28,629 nt of DNA from positions 1 to 28,629 of the forward strand of contig CAJPLV010000013.1 of assembly GCA_905371715.1 (NCBI GenBank), given 5' to 3'. The position numbers and the translations under genes were made by a program. Below the pieces are notes generated by a model. The model had not been told where the DNA came from, searched no databases, and worked only from the letters and a program-made list of their open reading frames with translations. Position 1 is the stretch's first letter. Each line of letters opens with the position of its first letter. Shown in pieces: positions 16,104-25,125 of the stretch. This DNA comes from Candidatus Saccharimonadota bacterium (GTDB lineage Bacteria > Patescibacteriota > Saccharimonadia > Saccharimonadales > Saccharimonadaceae).

Positions 16104-17531
16104 CTACTCAATAACTCGCACGCGCAGCGTATCGGTACCGCCCGTCGCGCCAGGCTGGCGACCGCTCACGACCACAACAACAAGGCGACCGTTACTGCTG
16201 TATTTGCCCGTTGTCAGCAACTCCTTCGCGACATTGACGCCAGCATGCTCTTCATCATCGCGAACATAACTGCGCGTCGCATACGACAATGCTAATTGCT
16301 GCGCCACACGCGGCGACGGCGTCACGGCAATAATCGGCAACTCAGGGCGAAGCGCCGCAATCCGCGCCGCCGTTGCACCCGACTTCGTCTCAGCGATAAT
16401 AAGATCTGCATCAACACGCTCTGCCACCTCAACCGCCGCATGCGCGATAGCATTACGACGGCGGTTTGCTTCACCTTCTTCAATCGGCATGTCGTTCATC
16501 GGCCAGCGCGACTGCGTGTAGCGCACCGTGTCTGCCATCATTTTCACCGTCTCGACCGGGTAATTTCCGTTCGCCGTTTCATCGCTGAGCATCACGACAT
16601 CCGTACCAAGAATTGCTGCCGTCGCAACATCGCTTACTTCGGCGCGCGTCGGCTCAGGACTGTCAACCATGCTCGCCATCATCTGCGTTGCCACGATAGA
16701 CAATTTACCGTATTTGCGACACAAGCGAATAATTTCGCGCTCAACAATCGGCACAATTTCGGCGCTTGTCTCAACCGCCATATCACCGCGCGCCGCCATC
16801 ACGCCGTCGGCAGCCTTCACAATTTCTTTCAGCGTCTCCGGCTCAATCGCCGCCTTTGTTTCGATTTTTGCGATAATCTGCGCCGTTGAACCTTGGCTCA
16901 CTAAGATTTGCCGCAAATTGTTAACATCATCTGCACTCTGAATGAAACTCAACGCCACAAAATCAATATCTTTATCAGCACCAAACTCAATGTCTGCCAT
17001 ATCTTTCGGCGTAATAATATCGCCGCCAAAGTCAGTGTCTGGCAGGTTCAAGCCTTTGCGGCTCATCAAAAAGCCGTCGTTGTCGATTCGTACTTTAATT
17101 GCCGTATCGCTTACGCGCTCAACCATGTGCCCGCGGATTTTACCGTCGAACAAGTAGACCGGCTCGCCAACTTTTACTTTATCCGCTAAATTGTATTGAA
17201 TCGGCAGATTCGCGCTGCCGTCGTGCTCTTGAATCGCATGGTCAAGAACGATCTCGCTGCCCGCCTTTACATCAAAGTGATTATCTTTCAGCGCACCTAA
17301 GCGGATCTTCGGCCCTTGCAAATCCTGCAAAATCGCTACCGGACGGCCAATTTGCCGACTCGCATCGCGAATCCATTTGATTTGGTCAAGACGCTCTTCA
17401 TAGCTACCGTGACTGAAGTTTAAGCGAAACCCATTCGCACCCGCTTCAATCAATGCTTTAATTTTCTCCGGTGAATTTGTCGCTGGCCCCAGAGTTACCA
17501 GAATCTTCGTTCGTTTAATTATATCTTTCAT
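16104..17531 (-). CDS. pyk: Pyruvate kinase
   Basis: Makes ATP and pyruvate from PEP and ADP. The 475 residues contain TKILVTLGPA, FRLNFSHG (35-42), the B-domain stretch to LNLPD, the catalytic K222 in IIAKIETKAA with E224 and D250 (AARGDMAVE) as metal ligands, and ATQMMASM (about 282-289). The C-terminal allosteric domain is present but lacks the extra PEP-utiliser domain of some Gram-positive enzymes. The ATG at 17531 lies nine bases after a TGCTAAAAT box. In an organism of this reduced kind it is likely a main ATP-forming step (inference). Confidence 0.97.
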   Translation of the reverse strand: MKDIIKRTKILVTLGPATNSPEKIKALIEAGANGFRLNFSHGSYEERLDQIKWIRDASRQIGRPVAILQDLQGPKIRLGALKDNHFDVKAGSEIVLDHAIQEHDGSANLPIQYNLADKVKVGEPVYLFDGKIRGHMVERVSDTAIKVRIDNDGFLMSRKGLNLPDTDFGGDIITPKDMADIEFGADKDIDFVALSFIQSADDVNNLRQILVSQGSTAQIIAKIETKAAIEPETLKEIVKAADGVMAARGDMAVETSAEIVPIVEREIIRLCRKYGKLSIVATQMMASMVDSPEPTRAEVSDVATAAILGTDVVMLSDETANGNYPVETVKMMADTVRYTQSRWPMNDMPIEEGEANRRRNAIAHAAVEVAERVDADLIIAETKSGATAARIAALRPELPIIAVTPSPRVAQQLALSYATRSYVRDDEEHAGVNVAKELLTTGKYSSNGRLVVVVVSGRQPGATGGTDTLRVRVIE

Positions 17532-17540
17532 TACCTATAT

Positions 17541-17546
17541 ATTTTA
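17541..17546 (-). promoter_or_regulatory. Extended -10 promoter of pyk, near-leaderless
   Basis: Minus-strand TGCTAAAAT, nine bases, then ATG; at most a two- or three-base leader is expected. Confidence 0.6.
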
Positions 17547-17591
17547 GCACAATAACGATACGTTGCACGAGGCGAAAAAGCATTCTATTTA

Positions 17592-19553
17592 TCACTCATC
17601 GCGTATATCACGAATAGGATTACACATCGTGTTGCGTACAAGCGGCTGCATACTCGCAACCAGACTAATAACTACTATCGCTGCGACCACGACAAGCAAT
17701 AACGGCGAATCAACATTAAATAAACGAACGGCTGGTGCGCGATCGACAATACCAAATGCCGTCGCCGCTGTATCGGTCAGTGCTCTACCGTACAAGCAAT
17801 CGACCGCTAAAGCTATTACGATTCCGACTATCACAGAAACAAGCACGACGCGCAAAGCAACGAGCATAATATACACAACATAAATATGAGCAATGTCGCG
17901 ACGCTTCGCACCCATTGCGCGGTACACAGCGGTTTCTTTGCGGTTCTCTGCCATGATACGCGAAACTGTAAACCAAATGATAACCGCAGCAAGCCCGAGC
18001 GCTACCGGAAACGCAATTGCGGCAATTCTAGCGAACAGCTTGCTGATTTCATCAATGATAAGATAGTTTGAACCATATGGTGCAGCGAGAAATTTTTTGC
18101 CGCACTGCGTGCTCGACGACGGACAGGTCTCGTTGTCAAGAAACGCCCGAGCCTTTTCGGGGCTGGCAAATTCAAGGACGCGCGCCGCGAAATCTTCATT
18201 CGCGTCCATAGATCGCGATGGCCGCACACTATGCTCGCGGCAAACGTCTTGAGCTTTCAAATGTTCCGGCAGCGTATTGTACATTTGGAGCGGTATATCT
18301 AGCGTCATCGACGTATCCTGGGAGGTTAATAAATTTTTCACATATTCATTTAGTCCTTTGGTGTAATCGCTGTACGGCTGCGCGTATTTGATACCAACGA
18401 TTTGGAACGTAACTAGCTGATGTTTTGGTGCAACATACGTGCCAAGCTTTTTCTGCACGTCGTCAGCGTTCATATCCGCCTGTTTTTCGGCGGCGGTGCG
18501 CGAATCTTCCTTTACGATAATATCGCCGCACGGTTCCGTCGGATAATCGTAGAGTAAGTGCGGCTTTTCATATCCTGTCGTGCGCTCATTATGTTTCATT
18601 TCAGTATAATCACGCTGGATTTTCTCTAATATCGTTTGTTCGGCAGTGTTGCGGTAGCATGCCTGGTAGGTTTGTCCTTTCAACTTTTCTTGTACCGACT
18701 TGAGCCAAACTCGCTTTTCGCGCGCCGAGACCGGCTCTTTCCCGATACCTACATTTTCGCCAAACAGCGAAACAGCTTCTTGCGCCGACACAACGACCGG
18801 AATACCTTTCAAGTCAGACGTATTTGTCGTTAATAAATAGCGAGATAACAAACGCTGATCGCTAAAATGGTACGCGCTGTTGTATATCGCATTGATATAC
18901 ACGTCGTACGCAAACATACCGCCTTTCTGCACCGACACGCCAAAATTTTCTTTACCACCCTGCACGTAGCGCATAATCGGAATTTGCGGCAACATACTTG
19001 GCATATCGGTTATATAGTAACCGCTCGCACCATATTTATTGCCAATTTTCCGCAAATCACTTAGCTTGTTCGTCGCAGTTTTTGCATATGCTTCAATTTT
19101 TTGCGCTTCCATAGCCTGAATGACTGGCGAAGAAGAATTAACTACGACGCGCTGCTCCTCAGGTAAGGTTTTGTCTGCCCACGCCGCTGGTTGCAATGCA
19201 GGAGCTTCAGAAGCTTCATTGTACGTAAGTTTAAGCGATGCATATTTTTCTCTAAGCATTTGATAATACTGCTTTTCAAACGCTTTTATTTCATGAACTT
19301 CTGCAAGCGATAGCCTCTGCGAGAAGAGTATTTTCTCCCGCGGTATATTTGGTTCCGTTTTGACAAGATAGCTATTATTCCCTGCCTTTTCAATAAATTG
19401 CTGTGCACTTTTTTCTGCGCCAGTAAACACAATAATTGTTGCGATAAGCGCCGCAAACAAAAGACTCGCCACGATAACAGATGCTGCAAGCATGCCGCGT
19501 TTAGAACGAAGTTTTGTACGCGCAAGCTTCAGTGCATAAGACGACCGGATCAT
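17592..19553 (-). CDS. FtsX/MacB-type ABC transporter permease with large outer domain
   Basis: A 653-residue permease. It has one N-terminal membrane segment (about 22-45), a large extracytoplasmic domain (about 46-505) and three C-terminal segments (about 510-531, 557-585, 617-637). ENRKETAVYRAMGAKRRDI, between the second and third segments, is the coupling motif of FtsX-type permeases. The outer domain contains several cysteines, including DNETCPSSSTQCGKK, that could form disulfides. The ATG at 19553 overlaps the ATPase stop as ATGA, so the two subunits are made together. Such systems move peptides, lipoproteins or drugs, or act by mechanotransmission; the substrate cannot be told. Confidence 0.9.
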   Translation of the reverse strand: MIRSSYALKLARTKLRSKRGMLAASVIVASLLFAALIATIIVFTGAEKSAQQFIEKAGNNSYLVKTEPNIPREKILFSQRLSLAEVHEIKAFEKQYYQMLREKYASLKLTYNEASEAPALQPAAWADKTLPEEQRVVVNSSSPVIQAMEAQKIEAYAKTATNKLSDLRKIGNKYGASGYYITDMPSMLPQIPIMRYVQGGKENFGVSVQKGGMFAYDVYINAIYNSAYHFSDQRLLSRYLLTTNTSDLKGIPVVVSAQEAVSLFGENVGIGKEPVSAREKRVWLKSVQEKLKGQTYQACYRNTAEQTILEKIQRDYTEMKHNERTTGYEKPHLLYDYPTEPCGDIIVKEDSRTAAEKQADMNADDVQKKLGTYVAPKHQLVTFQIVGIKYAQPYSDYTKGLNEYVKNLLTSQDTSMTLDIPLQMYNTLPEHLKAQDVCREHSVRPSRSMDANEDFAARVLEFASPEKARAFLDNETCPSSSTQCGKKFLAAPYGSNYLIIDEISKLFARIAAIAFPVALGLAAVIIWFTVSRIMAENRKETAVYRAMGAKRRDIAHIYVVYIMLVALRVVLVSVIVGIVIALAVDCLYGRALTDTAATAFGIVDRAPAVRLFNVDSPLLLVVVAAIVVISLVASMQPLVRNTMCNPIRDIRDE

Positions 19554-20371
19554 ACGATAGCCCCATCTCGTAGCTCAACGATACGATCCGCTCGACGAGC
19601 AATTTCCATATCGTGCGTCACAATAATAACAGTCGTATCAAATCTATCGCGAATCATGCGGAATAAATCAATAATTACCTTGCTGTTTGCCGAATCCAAA
19701 TTGCCCGTCGGCTCGTCAGCCAGTATGATGCGCGGGTTGTTGACGAGCGCCCGAGCAATCGCTGCCCGCTGGATTTGCCCGCCGGACAACTCTCTCGGAA
19801 AATGTTCAGCGCGCTCAGACAAACCAACCCGCTGTAGCAATTTATTAACATTGGCATCAATATCTTTCTTCTTTCTATCCGCAAACATCGCAGGCACAGC
19901 GATATTGTCTTTCACGCACAAAAATGGCTGCAAATAAAACGATTGAAAAATAAATCCGATTGCATGCTGGCGCAAGTCGCTCAGCGCACTATCACTCAGG
20001 CGTGTCGTTTCTTTCGACTCGACCGCGACGCGCCCGGACGTCGGTTTGTCCAAGCAGCCGATTATTTGCAGAAGCGTGCTTTTGCCACTGCCGCTCGCGC
20101 CGGTAATCGCGACAAATTCGCCTTTGCCGATACTTAGCGTAACCTCGCGCAGCGCATCGACCGTCTGCTTGCCGAGCAAATAGTGCTTTGATACATGCTG
20201 TACGGAAATAATTTCATCACCGATCGATCGAAGCCGGCGATTTGCATGAGAAGTTGTAATAGGCATGTCTCTCCGTTGCTCATAGCTATCAAGCGCTGCA
20301 CGAGCAGAAGCAATATCGCCATCAAATAGAGAGATGAATTCTTTTATTTTATCGTCTGAGATAGTTGTCAT
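19550..20371 (-). CDS. ABC transporter ATP-binding protein (MacB/LolD type)
   Basis: A 273-residue ATPase that powers the downstream permease. Walker A GASGSGKST (91-99), Q-loop Q143, signature LSGGQ (195-199), Walker B IILADEP (215-221) and H-loop H253 are all intact. About 50 residues precede the ABC core: an amphipathic helix (DDKIKEFISLFDGDIASARA) and a linker. An internal ATG at 20266 has GGAG just upstream and would give a 238-residue protein of the usual size, so two starts are possible. The promoter side shows TGTTATAAT at 20407-20412, in the gap shared with the divergent nucleotidyltransferase-like gene. Confidence 0.93.
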   Translation of the reverse strand: MTTISDDKIKEFISLFDGDIASARAALDSYEQRRDMPITTSHANRRLRSIGDEIISVQHVSKHYLLGKQTVDALREVTLSIGKGEFVAITGASGSGKSTLLQIIGCLDKPTSGRVAVESKETTRLSDSALSDLRQHAIGFIFQSFYLQPFLCVKDNIAVPAMFADRKKKDIDANVNKLLQRVGLSERAEHFPRELSGGQIQRAAIARALVNNPRIILADEPTGNLDSANSKVIIDLFRMIRDRFDTTVIIVTHDMEIARRADRIVELRDGAIV

Positions 20372-20406
20372 ATGCTATTTATTTTGCCTAAGCTACACCA
20401 AAACTC

Positions 20407-20412
20407 ATTATA
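20407..20412 (-). promoter_or_regulatory. Extended -10 promoter of the ABC exporter operon
   Basis: Minus-strand TGTTATAAT, 35 bases before the ATG at 20371, giving a leader of about 28 bases. This is longer than at most genes here. Confidence 0.5.
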
Positions 20413-20454
20413 ACAACAAATCGTTTACAATAATACTTAGTGGATAATTTATGA

Positions 20455-20460
20455 GATAAT
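20455..20460 (+). promoter_or_regulatory. Possible -10 of the nucleotidyltransferase-like gene
   Basis: Plus-strand TGAGATAAT, ten bases, then the ATG at 20471. A GAGG sequence lies too close (two bases) to the ATG to act as a normal ribosome-binding site. Confidence 0.4.
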
Positions 20461-20470
20461 AAGAGAGGCA

Positions 20471-21208
20471 ATGTCTATATTTGAAGCAGGAGCTAATATA
20501 GTCTCCAAAACGCTTATCGAAAATCCTCACATCTCCGAGCTGTACCTTTTTGGCTCGCAGGCAACGGGAAGAGACGATGATTTTTCTAACATCGACTTAA
20601 CTGCCGTTACGCCATATCCGGCCGCCGCCGAAGCCTACACCCGTCAAAGTTTGTCGGATGAATTTGGCATTAACGCTGCATACACGATCACAAATAATGA
20701 ATGTGAAATTGCTCGCACCTTTTGCCTAGCTGGTATGAGTCCGTTTCACAAAATCGACATCGGATTTTCGCTGCCCGATACGACTAATTTCTTTTCAAAT
20801 TCACAGCTAATTTTTCGCAATGATCACGTACGCCCGCCACGCGAAAAACAAATTAAAAAATGGTCGGAACCACGCGCCGAGCACGATTATTTCGACGTGA
20901 TGATGGGCTCGCTGCGCTACATCAAACATCGCCGCCGCAGTGAAAATTGGCAAGCCTACAAATGCTATCGCGGCTTTATTGAGCAGTTGGCACATGCGCG
21001 CGCAGCGGACGGCTCGCCACAAAACATCTACAAAACATTAGACTCGCAAAATAACGATGAGATTTTAGCACTATTTTTCATCGGCGACCTTCGCGAAAAA
21101 GAGCGAAAATATCACGAATTTATCAAAAATCTCGTTGAGAGTGAGGGGCTTTTACCGGAGTTTAGCAGGGATTCATTGAAATGCTGGGAAGAATATTTAA
21201 ATAGCTGA
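20471..21208 (+). CDS. Nucleotidyltransferase-fold (MNT/aminoglycoside NTase-like) protein
   Basis: A 245-residue protein, one of two protein genes on the plus strand. LYLFGSQATGRDDDFSNIDL (about 24-43) has the polymerase-beta G-S motif (G28, S29) and D42. The second acid of the usual DxD is replaced by T44. A later KIDIGF (D96) can supply the third acid. The C-terminal half is helical and basic (LRYIKHRRRSENWQAYKCYRG), like substrate-binding halves of antibiotic nucleotidyltransferases or a HEPN-like bundle. No partner toxin or antitoxin gene lies next to it. The target is unknown: small molecule, protein or tRNA are all possible. It is transcribed divergently from the ABC exporter. Confidence 0.75.
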   Translation: MSIFEAGANIVSKTLIENPHISELYLFGSQATGRDDDFSNIDLTAVTPYPAAAEAYTRQSLSDEFGINAAYTITNNECEIARTFCLAGMSPFHKIDIGFSLPDTTNFFSNSQLIFRNDHVRPPREKQIKKWSEPRAEHDYFDVMMGSLRYIKHRRRSENWQAYKCYRGFIEQLAHARAADGSPQNIYKTLDSQNNDEILALFFIGDLREKERKYHEFIKNLVESEGLLPEFSRDSLKCWEEYLNS

Positions 21209-21335
21209 ACGCCATATGGAAATACCTATCTAGTTCAATTCAAATGTGCTTTTCTATCTATCGTAGTTCCTCCGCAAAACTACTTTTACATGTTATATTC
21301 GACAAAGCATAACTGGCTTTAGTTGATGGAACTCG

Positions 21336-21373
21336 AAAAAAACAGCCCGCTACCAGAGGTAAACGAGCTGTTT
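21336..21373 (-). terminator. Terminator after tRNA-Glu
   Basis: Minus-strand hairpin with outer stem AACAGC/GCTGTT, inner pairs CG/CG and TACC/GGTA, loop TCT, then a run of T's. It lies 30 bases beyond the tRNA CCA; a small CATCC/GGATG hairpin lies between. Confidence 0.85.
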
Positions 21374-21402
21374 CGCATCCGAATGGATGATAAATCCTTT
21401 GA

Positions 21403-21477
21403 TGGTGACCTTACCGGGAATCGAACCCGGATTGCCAGGATGAAAACCTGGTGTCCTAACCGTTAGACGATAAGGCC
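21403..21477 (-). tRNA. tRNA-Glu(TTC), CCA encoded
   Basis: 75 bases with CCA. The acceptor stem is GGCCTTA/TAAGGTC with one G-U pair and A73. The anticodon arm is CCAGG-TTTTCAT-CCTGG, giving anticodon TTC. The T-arm is CCGGG-TTCGATT-CCCGG. U34 of this tRNA is an expected MnmA target. A TGGTAAAAT promoter box lies at 21525-21530, leaving a 5' leader of about 40 bases. Confidence 0.97.
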
Positions 21478-21524
21478 GCAGAGGTAGGTATATGCCCTAC
21501 GCAATTACTAAAGCGCGTTGCTCT

Positions 21525-21530
21525 ATTTTA
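21525..21530 (-). promoter_or_regulatory. Extended -10 promoter of tRNA-Glu
   Basis: Minus-strand TGGTAAAAT, 47 bases upstream of the mature tRNA 5' end and just after the histidine kinase stop. Readthrough from the kinase operon is also possible. Confidence 0.5.
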
Positions 21531-21576
21531 CCAGATGGCACTTTATAGCGCAAGCGCTCCGCCGCTAAACAAAACG

Positions 21577-23712
21577 TTACGGAGCGGTCTTTTTCGGCGG
21601 CTTTTCCAGCCGGCGAATCGGCAGTCGAAATCCGAAAGTACTGCCTTTTCCAAGCTCCGACTCAAAAATAAGCGAGCCGCCGTGCCCGTGTATCACTTTT
21701 TTTGCAAGATACAGACCGATACCCGTACCGTCTGGGCGCTGGCGGCGGGCATTTTCGGCGCGGAAGAATTTCGTGAAAAGCCGCTTTTGCGCGTCTTTTG
21801 GCACGCCCATGCCATGGTCGACGACGCGCAATACTACGTCGCCATCTTCAATCGACAAACGCACGCGTACTGTATCGGCGTTCGGTGAATAATAAATCGC
21901 GTTATCAATCAAATTCATAATCACCTGGCGCAATTTATTCTCATCTAAATACAATAGCGGAAAGCGCGCAGGCTTACGGAATTTCACATTTACCTTGTGC
22001 GCCGACGCTACCTGGCTGACATTCGCAACCTCTTCAGCGACCAGAGATACTAGATCTGTCTGTACCCGATCAATAACAAACTTGCCCGTTTGCAGCCGGC
22101 TCACGTTCAGAAAATCGCTGATCAAATGCACCATGCGCTCGCTGCTCGTAAAGGCTTCTTGCAATAGCTGCCGCTGCGAGGCACTGATTTCGCCCGCGTC
22201 ACCGTCGAGCACCATGCTTAAATAACCTTTAACGCTTGTGAGCGGCGTGCGCAGCTGGTGGCTCGCCATGCTCACAAATTCATCTTTTACCGTATCAAGA
22301 AACCGCAGCTGCTCGTTTGACCGGCGCAATTGTGCCGTCGCATCATTGACTTCATGCTCCAGAGTGCCAGCGAAGCGGCGAATTTCTTCCAAGCGAAAAA
22401 TATTTAAGAGCGCTATTGATAATTGATCTGCCAGCACGCCAAACAAGGCTATATCCCGTTTACGATATTCGCGTTCATCTTTTCCTTCGCCAACTACTAA
22501 ATAGCCGATCTCCTGTGTAGAGACGCAAAGCGGCAGGAGAACCGCGATACCGTGCACGCTAATTGTGCCATTCTGTTTGAGTTGCGTGATCGCATCGTAC
22601 GCCATATGCGCCGTTAGTCGTTTACCGACGGCGTATGGTTTATGCTGCGCATCTTTGAAAACAACGGCGACATAGCGCGGACGGAACATGTCAGAGAACG
22701 CCCGCAGATACGAATGAAGCAGCGTATCAAGGTCGGTCGACCGTACAGTTAGCCGCGTCAGAACGTTGACTACATGCTCTGCGCTATACTTGCGATGATA
22801 AAAAATGCGCTCCGCGTACCGATCAAACATTCGGCGAAGCGGCTGGAATGCAAACGCCGCCGCCAGCACGAGAATCGTATTGAGAATAAACATGCCCGAC
22901 GATGGTTTTGCCATTTGCGGCAAAAATACTTGCGACAATCCAAAAAACGCCACACCATAGCATGCTGCAAGCGTCACAATTAAACTCGCGTACGTCACCG
23001 CCTGCACCAAAAATGATTTTACATGCAGCATGCGGAAGCGCGCCATGCTGTACAGCGTCGTACCCAGAAATATTACCGACGCAAGCGGGCCAATCCAAAT
23101 CCACCGATATTCGCCATAAAACGGCAGCACCAAATCAAACACAAACCCTGGAATACTCGTCGCAGCAATACCGCTCATATAATACAATCGGTGCACCCAC
23201 ATGCCCGATGAATAGTGCAGCCTCCGCCACAAATCTACACACATTGCAGCGAAAAAGTATGCGACAAACGGTACCGCAAACACGATATAGCCAATGCGGT
23301 TTACTTCTATCGTCCAACCGTTTGAGCCCAGCGTTATCGTAGTGATGATAAAATTCGGATACAACGCAAGCAATACAGCAATGATCGTCGTTGTCACGAT
23401 CGGCACAATCGCCGCGTAACGCACAATCTTTCGCACGCGCGGATAGCATACGATGAAAAAAAGCAAAAGCGGCGCAAAACATGTCGCAGCAAAGTAAAAT
23501 AACTTCGCGCCGAGTCTCATCATTGAAATATTCGACCCGTCCATAAATAGCGCCATACCAAACGACCATACTGCAAAACAAACGGCAATCAGACTAAACA
23601 GTACGTTCGCTGTTCGGCGCGTATTGCCATAGAGTGACAATCCTGCCAAAATCAGGTAGCAGATCGTCAATCCCACAAGCATTAGCACTATCACGATACT
23701 TTTATAGTACAC
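21577..23712 (-). CDS. Multi-TM, GAF-containing sensor histidine kinase
   Basis: A 711-residue membrane kinase. About nine hydrophobic segments fill residues 5-290, resembling the 7TM histidine-kinase sensor type. A GAF-like region (about 310-440) is followed by a short coiled coil, a HisKA domain with H485 (MASHQLRTPLTSVKGYLSM) and a HATPase domain with N604 (NLIDNAIYYS), D632 (DHGMGVP) and GTGIGLYLAKK (662-672). All kinase residues needed for autophosphorylation are present. The start is GTG at 23712, 17 bases after the methyltransferase stop, with no clear Shine-Dalgarno motif, so it depends on upstream translation. The natural partner is the receiver protein encoded divergently at 25126. 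Confidence 0.92.
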   Translation of the reverse strand: MYYKSIVIVLMLVGLTICYLILAGLSLYGNTRRTANVLFSLIAVCFAVWSFGMALFMDGSNISMMRLGAKLFYFAATCFAPLLLFFIVCYPRVRKIVRYAAIVPIVTTTIIAVLLALYPNFIITTITLGSNGWTIEVNRIGYIVFAVPFVAYFFAAMCVDLWRRLHYSSGMWVHRLYYMSGIAATSIPGFVFDLVLPFYGEYRWIWIGPLASVIFLGTTLYSMARFRMLHVKSFLVQAVTYASLIVTLAACYGVAFFGLSQVFLPQMAKPSSGMFILNTILVLAAAFAFQPLRRMFDRYAERIFYHRKYSAEHVVNVLTRLTVRSTDLDTLLHSYLRAFSDMFRPRYVAVVFKDAQHKPYAVGKRLTAHMAYDAITQLKQNGTISVHGIAVLLPLCVSTQEIGYLVVGEGKDEREYRKRDIALFGVLADQLSIALLNIFRLEEIRRFAGTLEHEVNDATAQLRRSNEQLRFLDTVKDEFVSMASHQLRTPLTSVKGYLSMVLDGDAGEISASQRQLLQEAFTSSERMVHLISDFLNVSRLQTGKFVIDRVQTDLVSLVAEEVANVSQVASAHKVNVKFRKPARFPLLYLDENKLRQVIMNLIDNAIYYSPNADTVRVRLSIEDGDVVLRVVDHGMGVPKDAQKRLFTKFFRAENARRQRPDGTGIGLYLAKKVIHGHGGSLIFESELGKGSTFGFRLPIRRLEKPPKKTAP

Positions 23713-23729
23713 GGTTTGAAAGAGCAGCG

Positions 23730-25079
23730 CTAGAGTTTGCGCGTGAAATATCCCGTGTAGACGCCGCTTGCAGTCACGCGTGCTTCGGTACGGTCAAGCG
23801 GGATTTTGCTTGCGTCAAGCATATCAGCCATGTCTGACAGGCTGCGGCGTCGGACTCTCGCCGGCCAGCCCATCGCATCCGCTAAAAAGTTTTTATGCGG
23901 ACGATTTTCGTTTGTACTGCAATTCGCGAGCAAGCCGCCCGCGCCAAGCGCACCATATGCCTCGCGCAGCAACCGTCGATACGGTATATCCGGCACATAT
24001 TCGCCTAAACCGGAGTTTTCAATCACAGCCGGAACCCGTCCGCTCAAAATCTCTTTCAGGTCGAGCGGTTTTCCGATTTTATTGAATAACTTCCTGCAGT
24101 GCAACTCAATTGAGCCGCTCAATCCGCGCTGCTCCGCCATCTGCTGTGCGGCAGCGAGCGCGATTGGGTCTTGATCAATCAAAACGACCCGCGGCGTCTT
24201 GCCGTGCTCGTGCAATTGCTTTATCAATTCCAGCATTGGCAGCGCCGTGCCGCACCCCAAACTGACGATAATCGGCGAGTGCCCGACTTCTTCGTCCGCA
24301 GCAAATTCTGTGATCGCATCATTCACAAGCTTCATACGCTCGCGAATACCGATACCATCTGCACAATAGCGAATCACGTCCAAGAATTCCGCCGAATTTG
24401 AGGCATGCACAAAGTCGCCTAGGCGCTGCATCTTTTCGTCGGCACGCTTAACGCATTCCGCGGCACTCAGCGGCGGCAACCCGCGTACCACGCCGAAATT
24501 TTGCACCGTCGCCGCAACCGCCGAATGGAGTGACAATCCTGGCAACTCTGGTACGTCATCACCAAAATGATGACTCAATATCCGCTCGTCGATCGGACCG
24601 CTCATAGTTGGATAGCCGTGGTGCTCAGGGTCATCGCTCGCTGCCAAATCAAACGCATTGACAATCGTCACAAGCGCCATCGCGCTGCCGCCTTGCCGCC
24701 ACCATGCTTCCGCGTCAACTTGATCTGGCCCGTATAAATATTGCCGGCGCGCGTCTTCGACTGGATTGCTTGCATTGACATGGCTATCCCACGATCGGCG
24801 CAAAACCTCACCCGACGCCAGGTAGCTCAAACGATGCGCGATGCCGCCCATCTCGCCCATGCGTGCAAGTTGCACTTTACTGTCGGCGACACTTAAATAA
24901 TCAAGTACTTCTTTGATTTTTTCTGGGTTTTCATACGCTGGATCGGTGTGCTCAGCGATGCTCACCGGCAATCGCTCGCTTCCTGCTTCAACTTCTCCGT
25001 AAAGAGCTACAATCTCCGGGTTTAATTCCAACAACCTGCCCGTCAGTAATACTTCCGACCGTTTCAGGCGCTCCTGCAT
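23730..25079 (-). CDS. Class I SAM-dependent methyltransferase with long N-terminal domain
   Basis: A 449-residue protein. The Rossmann domain is C-terminal: motif I IIVSLGCGTALP (270-281), acidic motif II VVLIDQDPIAL (298-308, D302) and an EALG/GALGAGG-like region (376-382). About 260 residues precede it, mostly helical, with a Trp/His-rich part (RRSWDSHVNAS; AEAWWRQGG; SDDPEHHGYPTMSG) that I cannot assign. It has no membrane segment or DNA-binding motif. The ATG at 25079 has GAGGAG seven bases upstream, the strongest Shine-Dalgarno motif in the window. It is first in an operon with the sensor kinase, divergent from the receiver. The substrate is unknown. Confidence 0.85.
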   Translation of the reverse strand: MQERLKRSEVLLTGRLLELNPEIVALYGEVEAGSERLPVSIAEHTDPAYENPEKIKEVLDYLSVADSKVQLARMGEMGGIAHRLSYLASGEVLRRSWDSHVNASNPVEDARRQYLYGPDQVDAEAWWRQGGSAMALVTIVNAFDLAASDDPEHHGYPTMSGPIDERILSHHFGDDVPELPGLSLHSAVAATVQNFGVVRGLPPLSAAECVKRADEKMQRLGDFVHASNSAEFLDVIRYCADGIGIRERMKLVNDAITEFAADEEVGHSPIIVSLGCGTALPMLELIKQLHEHGKTPRVVLIDQDPIALAAAQQMAEQRGLSGSIELHCRKLFNKIGKPLDLKEILSGRVPAVIENSGLGEYVPDIPYRRLLREAYGALGAGGLLANCSTNENRPHKNFLADAMGWPARVRRRSLSDMADMLDASKIPLDRTEARVTASGVYTGYFTRKL

Positions 25080-25111
25080 ATTCTCACTCCTCAGCCTTGG
25101 CTGTTTATGCT

Positions 25112-25119
25112 ATTATATT
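25112..25119. promoter_or_regulatory. Overlapping divergent -10 boxes of the methyltransferase/kinase and receiver genes
   Basis: Minus-strand TATAAT at 25112-25117 faces the methyltransferase with a leader of about 25 bases. Plus-strand TATATT at 25114-25119 lies six bases before the receiver ATG. Polymerases could not occupy both boxes at once. Confidence 0.5.
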
Positions 25120-25125
25120 AATAAT

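Noticed and set aside
20471..21208. HEPN/MNT toxin-antitoxin pair
   Set aside because: Only one gene is present; there is no adjacent small partner, so a two-gene module is not supported.
21555..21586. Terminator for the histidine kinase gene
   Set aside because: CGCTCCG/CGGAGCG pairs across the stop codon region but no T-run follows, so it is at best a weak hairpin.
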